Assembly (NCBI GenBank): GCA_002305165.1
Contig: DBQI01000051.1
Span: 1-14,034, forward strand
Length of the DNA: 14,034 nt
Direction of reading: 5' to 3'
Source of the DNA: Armatimonadetes bacterium UBA1398
GTDB lineage: Bacteria > Armatimonadota > Zipacnadia > UBA1398
The notes under the pieces are model-generated. The model was not told where the DNA came from and searched no databases. It was given only the letters and a program-made list of their open reading frames with translations. Both the position numbers and the translations under genes were made by a program. Numbering within the stretch: position 1 is the stretch's first letter; every line of letters starts with the position of its first letter. Below are positions 1 to 6,273 of this stretch, piece after piece.

Positions 1-18
1 GCGGCAACAGCGGCACAG

Positions 19-50
19 CGGCGGGGGCTTGGCAGGCCCCACAACCGCCG
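19..50 (+). terminator. Imperfect hairpin, possible terminator of a gene outside the window
   Basis: CGGCGG (19-24) pairs with CCGCCG (45-50), and inside it GGGC (25-28) pairs with GCCC (36-39), leaving a few unpaired bases on the right arm and a 7-base loop. No T-run follows. It could end a gene lying left of the window or simply reflect GC-rich sequence. Confidence 0.25.
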
Positions 51-177
51 ATGGGTTGCAGGCTTGCCTGGGCGCACGGCCCTTGATACGAGGCGAACTA
101 CCGACTCCCATGCAACAACCTCCAGACACTCTCATGAATAAGGCGGGCTAGCGCGAGGCGACTGCATCGGGCCAACC

Positions 178-206
178 TTGCTAGTGCTCCGAGCACAACG
201 TACAAT
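178..206 (+). promoter_or_regulatory. Sigma70-like promoter with palindromic spacer
   Basis: TTGCTA (178-183) and TACAAT (201-206) are separated by 17 bases, matching the sigma70 consensus at 4/6 and 5/6 positions. The spacer contains GTGCTC-C-GAGCAC (184-196), a perfect 6-1-6 inverted repeat placed where a repressor would block RNA polymerase. Transcription would start near 213 and leave a leader of roughly 90 bases before the lipoprotein gene at 304. Confidence 0.6.
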
Positions 207-303
207 CGAGCAAGTCAGCGCGCCCGGGGCTGACGAGGGGACCTTGCGCGGGTGGCGCCCTCCGGTCCCTCTCGATCCCCCTTTGGCGCAGGGAGGGTCG
301 CTC

Positions 304-1746
304 ATGATCGGACCGCGTACGGGCACGAGGAACATCGCTCTAGCTTTGGCTGTACTCGTGGGGCTGCTAACCGCCGCGGTCCTGGCGGGTTGCGCCGGCG
401 GGGCCGCGCCCACGAGCGCATGGGACGTGCCTACAACTCCCTTCGCGCCCGTCGAGGGGGCCGCACCCCAGTACGACGTCCGATCCGATCCCTGGGCCAA
501 GCCCGCTGCCACTGTCACCGTCGCCATCGACCTACCCCAAGCGGCCCGAGAGTCGCTCGACCTGGTAACCGTGACGGGTAGGCGGCGCCTGGCGAACGGT
601 TCGGACGTGACGCTCCCCGTGACGGGCTCCGACGGCGGCATCCTTGGCATCCTCGTCACCCGAACGGACTCCAGAGCCGCGGCCGTCGCCTACATCCCGC
701 CCGCGGCCGAGGGCGCCGAGCGGACGCTCTCCGCGCGGGAAGTCACCCTCGGCAGCGTCTACATCAGCCCCACCGTGCTCCTCGCCGCGGGATCCGAGCG
801 GGGCGCCATCCTGGCCGCCGCGAGCGAGTCCCCGGAGATGGCTCCGCTCGTGGCGGAGACGGATCGGATCCTCGCCTCCCAGCCCACGGGCTACCTGGAG
901 GCGGTCGTAGCCTCCGGCGGATTCAAGAAGGCCACGGAGCTGTCCGTTGCCTCCAGTCGCGCGGTGGCTCGCACCCGGGCCGATATCGGGACCGGACTCG
1001 TCCCGCGTATCGAGGACCTTCCGGGCCAGGATCTGAACCTGGTCAACCCCCGACTCACGACCTACGGCTACCGCATCCAGCGGGCGAACGGCACGATCCT
1101 GCGGGATGGCGTGCTCTACGGGCGAGCGAACTACTTCGATGCCGTGCCTCGGTGGCCGTACCTTGTTCGTAGCGAGCCGGTTCGAGAGCCCCTCGCCTTG
1201 GCCGATGGCCGCTACTCCATCAGCTTCTACAAGGGCATGGGGGCGAGCGTGCCGGAGTCGGACATGCCCTACCCCGAGACGCCGTGGGGCAAGGCCTCCC
1301 TCGTCAACACCCTCAACCTGACGACGGTTGTCTCCGACGCGCTAGGCTTCTTCCCGAACAGCGACCCCGATATCGAGGAGTGGAACCGCCGGGTGCAGGA
1401 TGTCTTGGAGGCCCTCGGCGAGGAGGCCGATCCGCGCGGCCTCAAGGCGAACCTCGAGCAGATGCAGCTCTCCAGTCTCATCCTCGCGGTCCTCGACTAC
1501 TCCCTGGGCGTCGACCTCACGGACCTGCTCCTCGACCTCACCGGCGGCATCGAGGACGCGGGCGTTGCCGAGGACTTCTTCGAACTGATGCGTGACGTCT
1601 ACGCCATCACCAACCAGGTCTACCTCGCCGTTCAGTTCGTGTACACGGACCTGGGGTTCGTCTACGACCTGTTGGGCGCGCCCGGATCGGTCATCTATGA
1701 GGTGAACTCCGAGCACGGGGTGCTCACGGAGGTGACCGGCGGGTGA
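304..1746 (+). CDS. Lipoprotein of unknown function, 480 aa
   Basis: The protein opens with a basic n-region (R5, R9), a hydrophobic stretch over residues 11-26 and the lipobox LAGC with the lipidated Cys at residue 30. It is therefore predicted to be anchored in a membrane facing the periplasm or outside. I do not recognise the mature part. Residues about 60-150 look beta-rich, the region around residues 235-300 has aromatic segments such as GVLYGR and FDAVPRWPY, and residues about 350-470 look alpha-helical with acidic helices. The ATG at 304 was chosen because GGGAGGG (291-297) lies 6 bases upstream and the signal peptide starts there; an in-frame TTG at 178 would give a non-signal extension and overlaps the promoter. 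The stop overlaps the next start (GTGA), so the two genes are translationally coupled. Confidence 0.8.
   Translation: MIGPRTGTRNIALALAVLVGLLTAAVLAGCAGGAAPTSAWDVPTTPFAPVEGAAPQYDVRSDPWAKPAATVTVAIDLPQAARESLDLVTVTGRRRLANGSDVTLPVTGSDGGILGILVTRTDSRAAAVAYIPPAAEGAERTLSAREVTLGSVYISPTVLLAAGSERGAILAAASESPEMAPLVAETDRILASQPTGYLEAVVASGGFKKATELSVASSRAVARTRADIGTGLVPRIEDLPGQDLNLVNPRLTTYGYRIQRANGTILRDGVLYGRANYFDAVPRWPYLVRSEPVREPLALADGRYSISFYKGMGASVPESDMPYPETPWGKASLVNTLNLTTVVSDALGFFPNSDPDIEEWNRRVQDVLEALGEEADPRGLKANLEQMQLSSLILAVLDYSLGVDLTDLLLDLTGGIEDAGVAEDFFELMRDVYAITNQVYLAVQFVYTDLGFVYDLLGAPGSVIYEVNSEHGVLTEVTGG
1728..1735 (+). promoter_or_regulatory. Perfect Shine-Dalgarno that decides the GTG start at 1743
   Basis: GGAGGTGA is fully complementary to the 16S rRNA 3' end and sits inside the end of the lipoprotein gene, 7 bases before GTG 1743. 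No comparable site precedes the alternative ATG at 1764. Confidence 0.7.
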
Positions 1747-2369
1747 ACGGTGGCCGCTCTCTGATGGCGCGATATGCGACTACGGCTGCGCTTATGGCGG
1801 CGGCCATCCTCCTCGGGACGTCATGCACGGTCCCCTTCAACATCGACGTCGGCGGCGTGGAGGGCGTGAAGCTGGGCGATGGTGGTCCCTCTACCGCGCG
1901 TGTGCTCCAGCTCGAACAACGCATGCACGACCTGGTGCGCCAGTCGCGCGAGAAGGCGGGCCTGAAGGCTTTGACCATCCGGTTCGACGTGTGCGAGGTG
2001 GCTCGATCTCACTCCGACGGGATGCTGAGGGGCCGCTTCTTCGACCACAAGGACCTGGCCGGCCGCGATGAGGCCGAGAGGCTCCAGCGACAGGGCATCC
2101 AGTTCGACCGGGTCGACGAGGTGATCGGGTTCGTCGTGGCGCGCGACGGGATCACCATGGCCGACCTCGACGCCATCCATGCCAAGCTTGTCTCCGAGGA
2201 CAGCCCCGAGACCCGGGCGATCATCCTCGACCCGAAATGGACGGATGTCGGGTACGGCGTCGCCGTGTCCGAGGGCGACAACACCGTCTATGTCACGGGG
2301 GTCTTCCTGGAGTACCCGGACCGAGCCATCGGCGTGAAGTCGGACGACATCAGCGAACCTCCCGCGTAG
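1743..2369 (+). CDS. CAP/SCP (YkwD-like) domain envelope protein, 208 aa
   Basis: After a hydrophobic N-terminal segment (residues about 9-26, ending GTSC) comes a short linker and then a CAP-superfamily fold. The signature pieces are ARSHSDGML, FFDHKD, the helix DEAERLQRQGI, a SPETR segment where most relatives have SPGHR, and DPKWTDVGYGV followed by YVTGVF. Bacterial CAP proteins are secreted and mostly of unknown function. The GTG at 1743 is favoured because a perfect GGAGGTGA (1728-1735) lies 7 bases upstream; an in-frame ATG at 1764 would give a more usual signal peptide. The lipobox is weak (Gly at -3), so Cys27 may or may not be lipidated. The start overlaps the preceding lipoprotein stop by GTGA, suggesting coordinated production. 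The His expected in the SPGHR segment of the CAP cavity is Thr here. Confidence 0.78.
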   Translation: MNGGRSLMARYATTAALMAAAILLGTSCTVPFNIDVGGVEGVKLGDGGPSTARVLQLEQRMHDLVRQSREKAGLKALTIRFDVCEVARSHSDGMLRGRFFDHKDLAGRDEAERLQRQGIQFDRVDEVIGFVVARDGITMADLDAIHAKLVSEDSPETRAIILDPKWTDVGYGVAVSEGDNTVYVTGVFLEYPDRAIGVKSDDISEPPA

Positions 2370-2390
2370 ATCAGTCGTCATATACCCGTC

Positions 2391-3416
2391 ATGGCTAACC
2401 CACAGGCGGTGGACAATCTAGCGGACGGAATCGACCTGACCTCCGGGGAGTACCGGCTTCGGCGGCGCCAGATCGCCATGGGCTCGGTCTTCGAGATCAT
2501 CCTCGACGGCGACCGGGACGAGGTGGAGCTGCGGGCACTGATCGAGTCCGCCTTCGCCGAGGTCGTCGAGCCGCTAGAGATGCAGCTGAGCCACTACCGG
2601 TCGGGGAGCGAGATCTCCTGGATCAACGAGAATGCCCACCGGGGGCCGGTGCGGGTTGAGCCTCGCCTCTTCGACCTCCTCATGGAGTGCGCGGACCTGA
2701 CGTCGATAACCCAGGGCGCCTTCGACGTGACGATCGGCCCCCTCGTGCGATGCTGGGGCTTCCACCGCAAAGAAGGCCGAGTGCCATCAACCGAAGAGTT
2801 GGCGGAGGTCCGCGAGCGCGTGGGCATGGAGCATGTCGTGCTCGACGCCCAGGCGGGCGCCGTGGCCTTCGACCGCGAGGGGATCGAGCTGAACCTCGGC
2901 GGCATCGGTAAGGGCTATGTCGTGGATCGGGTCGTGGAGTACCTCACGCGCTATGGAGCTCACTGCGCCCTGGTGGCGTCCGGGGGGAGCACCGTCTACG
3001 CGATGGGCGTGCCGCCCATCAGCGAGGACGGGTGGCATGTGGGCGTCCGACCGGCTGGCGCCGAGGGCGAGCGGATCGGCTCCCTGCACCTCACGGACGC
3101 CGCGTTATCGACCTCCGGCGACTTCCGGCAGCACTTTGTGGAGGGCGGGGTGAGGTATGGGCATATCATCGATCCTCGGACGGGCTGGCCAGCGCGAGGT
3201 GTGCGCGCCGCCTGCTCGGTGACGGCCTCGGGCACGCGCGCCGACGCTCTCTCGACGGCTTTTGTGGTGCTTGGTACCGAGGATACGGAGTCCCTCTGCT
3301 CGAAATACGGCGAACGTGCTCTACTGGTGAGCTTGAACGCGGAGAACGAACCCGAGACGCGTCAGTTCGGGCAGCCGATTCTGGAACAGGCTCGGTCAAT
3401 GGGCGGCATCAGCTAA
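2391..3416 (+). CDS. apbE: FAD:protein FMN transferase (ApbE family), 341 aa
   Basis: ApbE proteins use FAD and Mg2+ to attach FMN covalently to a Thr/Ser of target flavoproteins, such as NQR/RNF subunits and FMN-bind domain proteins. Family landmarks are present in order: AMGSVFEI near residue 30, LSHYRSGSEISWIN, FDVTIGPLVRCWGF, LNLGGIGKGYVVD, LSTSGDF, YGHIIDPRTGWP with His258 and Asp261, and the metal/FAD site TRADALSTAF with Asp285 and Thr289. Length is normal for the family. There is no signal peptide or lipobox, although many ApbE proteins are exported, so this one may act in the cytoplasm. The start ATG 2391 lies 21 bases after the CAP gene stop and lacks a clear Shine-Dalgarno, suggesting operon transcription. 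I see no obvious flavinylation target in the neighbouring proteins. Confidence 0.93.
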   Translation: MANPQAVDNLADGIDLTSGEYRLRRRQIAMGSVFEIILDGDRDEVELRALIESAFAEVVEPLEMQLSHYRSGSEISWINENAHRGPVRVEPRLFDLLMECADLTSITQGAFDVTIGPLVRCWGFHRKEGRVPSTEELAEVRERVGMEHVVLDAQAGAVAFDREGIELNLGGIGKGYVVDRVVEYLTRYGAHCALVASGGSTVYAMGVPPISEDGWHVGVRPAGAEGERIGSLHLTDAALSTSGDFRQHFVEGGVRYGHIIDPRTGWPARGVRAACSVTASGTRADALSTAFVVLGTEDTESLCSKYGERALLVSLNAENEPETRQFGQPILEQARSMGGIS

Positions 3417-3418
3417 TC

Positions 3419-3448
3419 GCGCTCCGGTGGTGAGCGCCGATGTGTCGG
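3419..3448 (+). terminator. Tandem small hairpins after apbE
   Basis: GCGCTC (3419-3424) pairs with GAGCGC (3432-3437) around a 7-base loop. CCGA (3437-3440) pairs with TCGG (3445-3448) around TGTG. They begin 2 bases after the apbE stop and could attenuate readthrough into the oxidoreductase gene. There is no T-run and the stems are short. Confidence 0.3.
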
Positions 3449-3489
3449 ACCCGCGAGGCCGGGATGGAAAACGGAGGAGAGTCGTAGAC

Positions 3490-4812
3490 ATGACCAACCA
3501 AACGGGACTGGACCGCAGGCAGTTCCTCAAGACGGCCGCAACCATCGCGGTAGGCGCCCATGTCGTCACCCAATCGGCACGGGCGCAGGATGGCGAGCGG
3601 ATGCGGATGGCGCTCCTCGGGTGCGGCGGGCAGGGCACCGTCCTGCTCACGAACGCCTTGCGCGTGCCCGAGATCGAATGGGTCGCTACGTGCGACATCG
3701 TGGAGGAGGCGGCCCAGGCCGCCGCGGCCCGGGTGGGCGAGGGCTGCCAGGCCTTCACCCGCTACGAGGATGTGCTGGCGAACGTGGAGCTGGATGCCGT
3801 CGCCATCGCGACCCCTCTCCACTGGCATGCCCCCATGGCCATCGCCGCCTTCCAGTCGGGCCTCCATGTCTTCTGTGAGAAGTGCATGGCGTACACCGTC
3901 GATGACTGCAAGGACATGATCCGGGCCCAGATGTCCGCGAACAAGATCCTCCAGGTGGGCCATCACCTCCGGTACCACCCCCTCTACTGGCACGCGAAGC
4001 GCGGCTTCATCGACGCGGGCCTGCTCGGCGACATCACGTCCATCTACGGCCAGTGGAACCGGAACAACTCGTGGCGCCGCCCCGTGAACGTCGCGGGCGA
4101 CTACACCGAGTGGGGCTACCCCGACGCCGAGCATCTCGTCAACTGGCGGCTCTACAAGGAGTACTCGGGCGGCCTGATGACCGAGCTCGCCAGCCACCAG
4201 ATCGACGTCGTCACATGGATGATCGGCAAGACCCCCATCGCGGTCCAAGCCATGGGCGGCGTGGACTACTACGATGACGGCCGCACCGTGCCCGACAACG
4301 TGCACGTGACCTTCGCCTACCCCGACGGCGTCAAGTTCGACTACATCTCGGGCACCACGAACGCCTTCTCCATCTTCGGCAGCCAGTGCCACGAGGTCAT
4401 CAAGGGCACCAAGGGCACCTTGGTCATGTGCCACCTGAACCCGGGGCCCACGGACAGCGCCGGCTGGTTCTTCCCCGAGGAGGGCACCCAGCGGGAGATC
4501 TGGATGGACATGGCTCACAAGGTCGACATCGGCGGCCACGAGGCGATCGTCCTCGATGCCACGATCACCGAGGGCCCGCCCCTGGCGGGGCAACCCATCA
4601 GCACCCTCATCGACGGTGAGGGTCATCTCGCCAAGATGACTTACCAGCTCGAGTTCGAGGAGTTCGTGATCTCCTGCCGCGAGATGAAGCTCCCGAGCTG
4701 CGACGGCCTCACCGGGCTGAAGAGCGCCGCGGACGCCATCCTCGCCAACCAGGCCATCGAGACGGGCGAGACGATCCCCTTCCCCGAGGACCTCTACACG
4801 ATCACGATGTAG
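3490..4812 (+). CDS. Tat-exported Gfo/Idh/MocA-family oxidoreductase, 440 aa
   Basis: Members of this family are NAD(P)-dependent oxidoreductases acting on sugars and cyclitols; many planctomycete-like bacteria encode Tat-exported versions. The N-terminus carries the twin-arginine motif RRQFLK (residues 9-14), a hydrophobic stretch and a probable cleavage site after SARA (residue 32). The Rossmann motif GCGGQG is at 44-49, the segment AIATPLHWHAP at 105-115, and the conserved Glu130-Lys131 is followed by Cys where most relatives have Pro. The sugar-binding segment GGLMTELASHQID (227-239) contains His236 and Asp239. The start ATG 3490 follows GGAGGAGA (3473-3480) by 9 bases; an earlier in-frame GTG at 3427 would bury the Tat signal. 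Whether it uses free NAD(P)H, tightly bound cofactor or none after export cannot be read from the sequence. Confidence 0.9.
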   Translation: MTNQTGLDRRQFLKTAATIAVGAHVVTQSARAQDGERMRMALLGCGGQGTVLLTNALRVPEIEWVATCDIVEEAAQAAAARVGEGCQAFTRYEDVLANVELDAVAIATPLHWHAPMAIAAFQSGLHVFCEKCMAYTVDDCKDMIRAQMSANKILQVGHHLRYHPLYWHAKRGFIDAGLLGDITSIYGQWNRNNSWRRPVNVAGDYTEWGYPDAEHLVNWRLYKEYSGGLMTELASHQIDVVTWMIGKTPIAVQAMGGVDYYDDGRTVPDNVHVTFAYPDGVKFDYISGTTNAFSIFGSQCHEVIKGTKGTLVMCHLNPGPTDSAGWFFPEEGTQREIWMDMAHKVDIGGHEAIVLDATITEGPPLAGQPISTLIDGEGHLAKMTYQLEFEEFVISCREMKLPSCDGLTGLKSAADAILANQAIETGETIPFPEDLYTITM

Positions 4813-4825
4813 CCCAGAGCGCACG

Positions 4826-4857
4826 CCGATTCCCCCTCCGCATGGAGGGGGAATCGG
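4826..4857 (+). terminator. Strong hairpin, probable terminator of the oxidoreductase operon
   Basis: A perfect 14-bp stem (4826-4839 with 4844-4857) closes a GCAT loop, with a possible extra G-U pair at its base. It begins 13 bases after the stop and precedes the tRNA promoter, so it fits a terminator. No T-run follows, as is common in GC-rich genomes. Confidence 0.7.
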
Positions 4858-4878
4858 TCCGCGTGAGGTCCTGGGTTC

Positions 4879-4908
4879 TTGACGACCGCCGCTCTGAGCG
4901 ACTATAGT
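4879..4908 (+). promoter_or_regulatory. Sigma70-like promoter of tRNA-Leu
   Basis: TTGACG (4879-4884) and TATAGT (4903-4908) are separated by 18 bases and match consensus at 5/6 each. Transcription would begin near 4915, about 10 bases before the mature tRNA 5' end. This is the best promoter in the window. Confidence 0.8.
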
Positions 4909-4924
4909 TCTGGGCCGTCGACAT

Positions 4925-5011
4925 GCCGAAGTGGCGGAATTGGCAGACGCGCTGGATTCAGGTTCCAGTGGGGGCAACCCCGTGGAGGTTCAAGTCCTCT
5001 CTTCGGCACCA
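4925..5011 (+). tRNA. tRNA-Leu(CAG)
   Basis: The 87-base gene folds as a class II tRNA. The acceptor stem GCCGAAG (4925-4931) pairs with CTTCGGC (5001-5007). The D arm follows, then the anticodon stem CTGGA/TCCAG with loop TTCAGGT, giving anticodon CAG at 4959-4961. A long variable arm with GGGG/CCCC pairing is diagnostic of Leu (also Ser/Tyr). The T arm carries the loop TTCAAGT. The discriminator is A5008, and CCA is encoded at 5009-5011. It decodes CUG, a leucine codon that looks frequent in these genes. It has its own promoter and a hairpin downstream, so it looks like a single-gene transcription unit. Confidence 0.97.
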
Positions 5012-5025
5012 TCCTGCAGCCTCCG

Positions 5026-5045
5026 AGCGCCCCGCATGGGGCGCT
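5026..5045 (+). terminator. Hairpin downstream of tRNA-Leu
   Basis: AGCGCCCC (5026-5033) pairs perfectly with GGGGCGCT (5038-5045) around the loop GCAT. It begins 14 bases after the encoded CCA and probably ends the tRNA transcript. The loop sequence and its closing C-G pairs are the same as in the hairpin at 4826-4857. Confidence 0.65.
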
Positions 5046-5077
5046 TACGCTTTGGCTCACTCGACTCACGGCATCCA

Positions 5078-5114
5078 CCGCGGCCTTCCGGTCCACGGCC
5101 AGCGGGCGTATACT
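5078..5114 (+). promoter_or_regulatory. Possible promoter for the membrane protein-lipB pair
   Basis: TATACT (5109-5114) is a near-consensus -10 element; the -35 position 17 bases earlier reads TTCCGG (5086-5091), which is poor. A bulged inverted repeat, CCGCGGCC (5078-5085) against GGCC-A-GCGG (5097-5105), overlaps the -35 region and could bind a regulator. Confidence 0.4.
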
Positions 5115-5163
5115 CAGGGCAGCGCAAGCTGGGCTGGGCGCCCGGTTCCGTAGGAGGTCGACG

Positions 5164-5547
5164 ATGAGCATCCCCAAGTCGGCAATGGTGATCCTTCTGG
5201 CCCTGTCGATAGCGGCCTTTGCGACCGCTCAGGAGCCGCCGTCCGTGTCCCTTGACGACGACCTGCCCGTGGGCGGCCCAGTGAAGCCGGGCACCATCGA
5301 GCCTGCCGAAGGCTCCGCGACGGCGCCTCTTCCCGAGCTGGCGCCCGAGGCCTCGATGGCCCCCGACCCTGCTGCGGCGCCGGCAGTGCCGGAGGCGGAC
5401 CCGCCCGCGGCCCCCGAGGAGCCGGCATCGCCCGAGATGGCCTACACGGGGTTCGAGATGGTGCCCTGGATGCTAGGCTCCGCCGTCATCGTGGCCATGG
5501 GCGTGGCGCTGCTCTACTGGTCCAAGCGCGCCTACCGGCGGAGCTAG
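5164..5547 (+). CDS. Small exported Pro/Ala-rich single-pass membrane protein, 127 aa
   Basis: I do not recognise a family. Residues 1-22 form a signal peptide with probable cleavage after ATA before QEPP. Residues about 25-90 are low-complexity, rich in Pro, Ala and Glu, and look disordered. Residues about 98-118 form one transmembrane helix (MVPWMLGSAVIVAMG onward), and the tail SKRAYRRS is basic, placing the C-terminus in the cytoplasm. The predicted topology is type I, with an acidic extended arm outside. The start ATG 5164 is fixed by AGGAGGT (5152-5158) 5 bases upstream; upstream in-frame sequence runs through the tRNA and is not coding. lipB starts 22 bases downstream, so the two may share a transcript, but no functional link to lipoylation is evident. 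Confidence 0.75.
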   Translation: MSIPKSAMVILLALSIAAFATAQEPPSVSLDDDLPVGGPVKPGTIEPAEGSATAPLPELAPEASMAPDPAAAPAVPEADPPAAPEEPASPEMAYTGFEMVPWMLGSAVIVAMGVALLYWSKRAYRRS

Positions 5548-5569
5548 ACCGCCCGGTCGAAGCCCGGAC

Positions 5570-6214
5570 GTGACTCGCCGCCTCGATCCCGTCCGCCTGG
5601 GCCGCATGTCCTGGGCCGCAGCCTGGGACATCCAGATCGCCGCCCACGCCGCCGTGGTCGCGGGTGGCCCGGACCGTCTCCTTCTCGTCGAGCATCCCCC
5701 CACCATAACCTTGGGTCGGTCCACCCGGCCCGAGGACCTGCCCGTGCCCGAGGCAGACCTCCGCGCCCGAGGCTTCGAGGTGGTCCGGGTGTCCCGCGGC
5801 GGATCGGTGACCTACCATGGGCCAGGGCAACTGGTGGGGTACCCCATCGTGAGCCTGCGGCGCCTCGGCATGGGCCTTCACCAGTACGTGGAGGCGTTGG
5901 AGGAGGCCCTCATCGACGCGATGGGAGAGTTCCGCGTCGAGGGGTACGTGCGCCCCGGCATGACCGGGATGTGGACGGATCAGGGGAAGGTCGCCGCCAT
6001 CGGTATCCACGTGAAGGCGGGGGTGACGCTGCACGGCTTCTGCCTGAACGTGTCGCCGGATCTGACGGTGTATGAGCAGTTCGTGCCCTGTGGGCTCTCG
6101 GGGGAGCGGGTCACGAGCCTCCACGCTCTCGGCATCACCGCGAGTGTGCGGGAGGTACAGGAACCGGTCGCGGCCCACGTGGCGAGGGTGCTCGCCGACG
6201 CGATCCGCGCCTGA
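5570..6214 (+). CDS. lipB: Octanoyl-[acyl-carrier-protein]:protein N-octanoyltransferase LipB, 214 aa
   Basis: LipB moves octanoate from octanoyl-ACP to a lysine of lipoyl domains (for example pyruvate dehydrogenase E2 or GcvH), the first step of lipoate assembly before LipA inserts sulfur. Family motifs are all visible: EHPPTITLGRS near 41-51, the block RGGSVTYHGPGQLVGYPI (76-93), GKVAAIGIHV with the catalytic Lys140, and the block GFCLNVSPDL through FVPCGL with catalytic Cys174, then ERVTSL. Length is normal. The GTG at 5570 is chosen because the family N-terminus (LGRMSWAAAWDIQ) needs it, although no clear Shine-Dalgarno precedes it. It probably depends on the promoter of the small membrane protein gene 22 bases upstream. 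lipA is not in the window. Confidence 0.96.
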   Translation: MTRRLDPVRLGRMSWAAAWDIQIAAHAAVVAGGPDRLLLVEHPPTITLGRSTRPEDLPVPEADLRARGFEVVRVSRGGSVTYHGPGQLVGYPIVSLRRLGMGLHQYVEALEEALIDAMGEFRVEGYVRPGMTGMWTDQGKVAAIGIHVKAGVTLHGFCLNVSPDLTVYEQFVPCGLSGERVTSLHALGITASVREVQEPVAAHVARVLADAIRA

Positions 6215-6220
6215 GGGGGG

Positions 6221-6265
6221 CCTCCCCCTCCCGTTGCCGCCATGGGCGACGCGGGGAGGGGGAGG
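6221..6265. terminator. Long hairpin between convergent lipB and sulfatase-fold gene
   Basis: CCTCCCCCTCCC (6221-6232) pairs perfectly with 6254-6265. GTTGCC (6233-6238) then pairs with GGCGAC (6245-6250, one G-U), leaving a 3-base bulge and the loop GCCATG. It fills the 59-base gap between two convergent stops, so it fits a bidirectional terminator. No clear T-run is present on either side. Confidence 0.65.
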
Positions 6266-6273
6266 GCGACTCG

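Larger units (their letters stand above)
1..303. other. Gene-free left edge and leader of first gene
   Basis: I see no convincing coding region here. The stretch holds an imperfect hairpin at 19-50, a short inverted repeat CAGGC-TT-GCCTG at 59-70, a sigma70-like promoter at 178-206 with a palindrome in its spacer, and a leader of about 90 bases before the ATG at 304. In the leader, CCCTCC at 258-263 can pair with the GGAGGG (292-297) of the Shine-Dalgarno site, so some translational masking is possible. That last point is inference from base pairing only. Confidence 0.6.

Noticed and set aside
178..303. Earlier TTG start of the first lipoprotein
   Set aside because: It overlaps the promoter -35 element and would put the signal peptide inside the protein. 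A good Shine-Dalgarno precedes the ATG at 304.
3409..4977. Long - strand open frame (522 codons) opposite the oxidoreductase gene
   Set aside because: It is the complement of a clear Tat/Rossmann protein. Long antisense frames are expected in GC-rich genes, and its translation shows no domain or signal.
4925..5011. tRNA-Leu as an integration (attachment) site
   Set aside because: No integrase and no second copy of the tRNA 3' end are visible in the window.
4879..5163. N-terminal extension of the small membrane protein
   Set aside because: It would read through the tRNA-Leu promoter, tRNA and terminator. AGGAGGT at 5152-5158 and a signal peptide mark the start at 5164.
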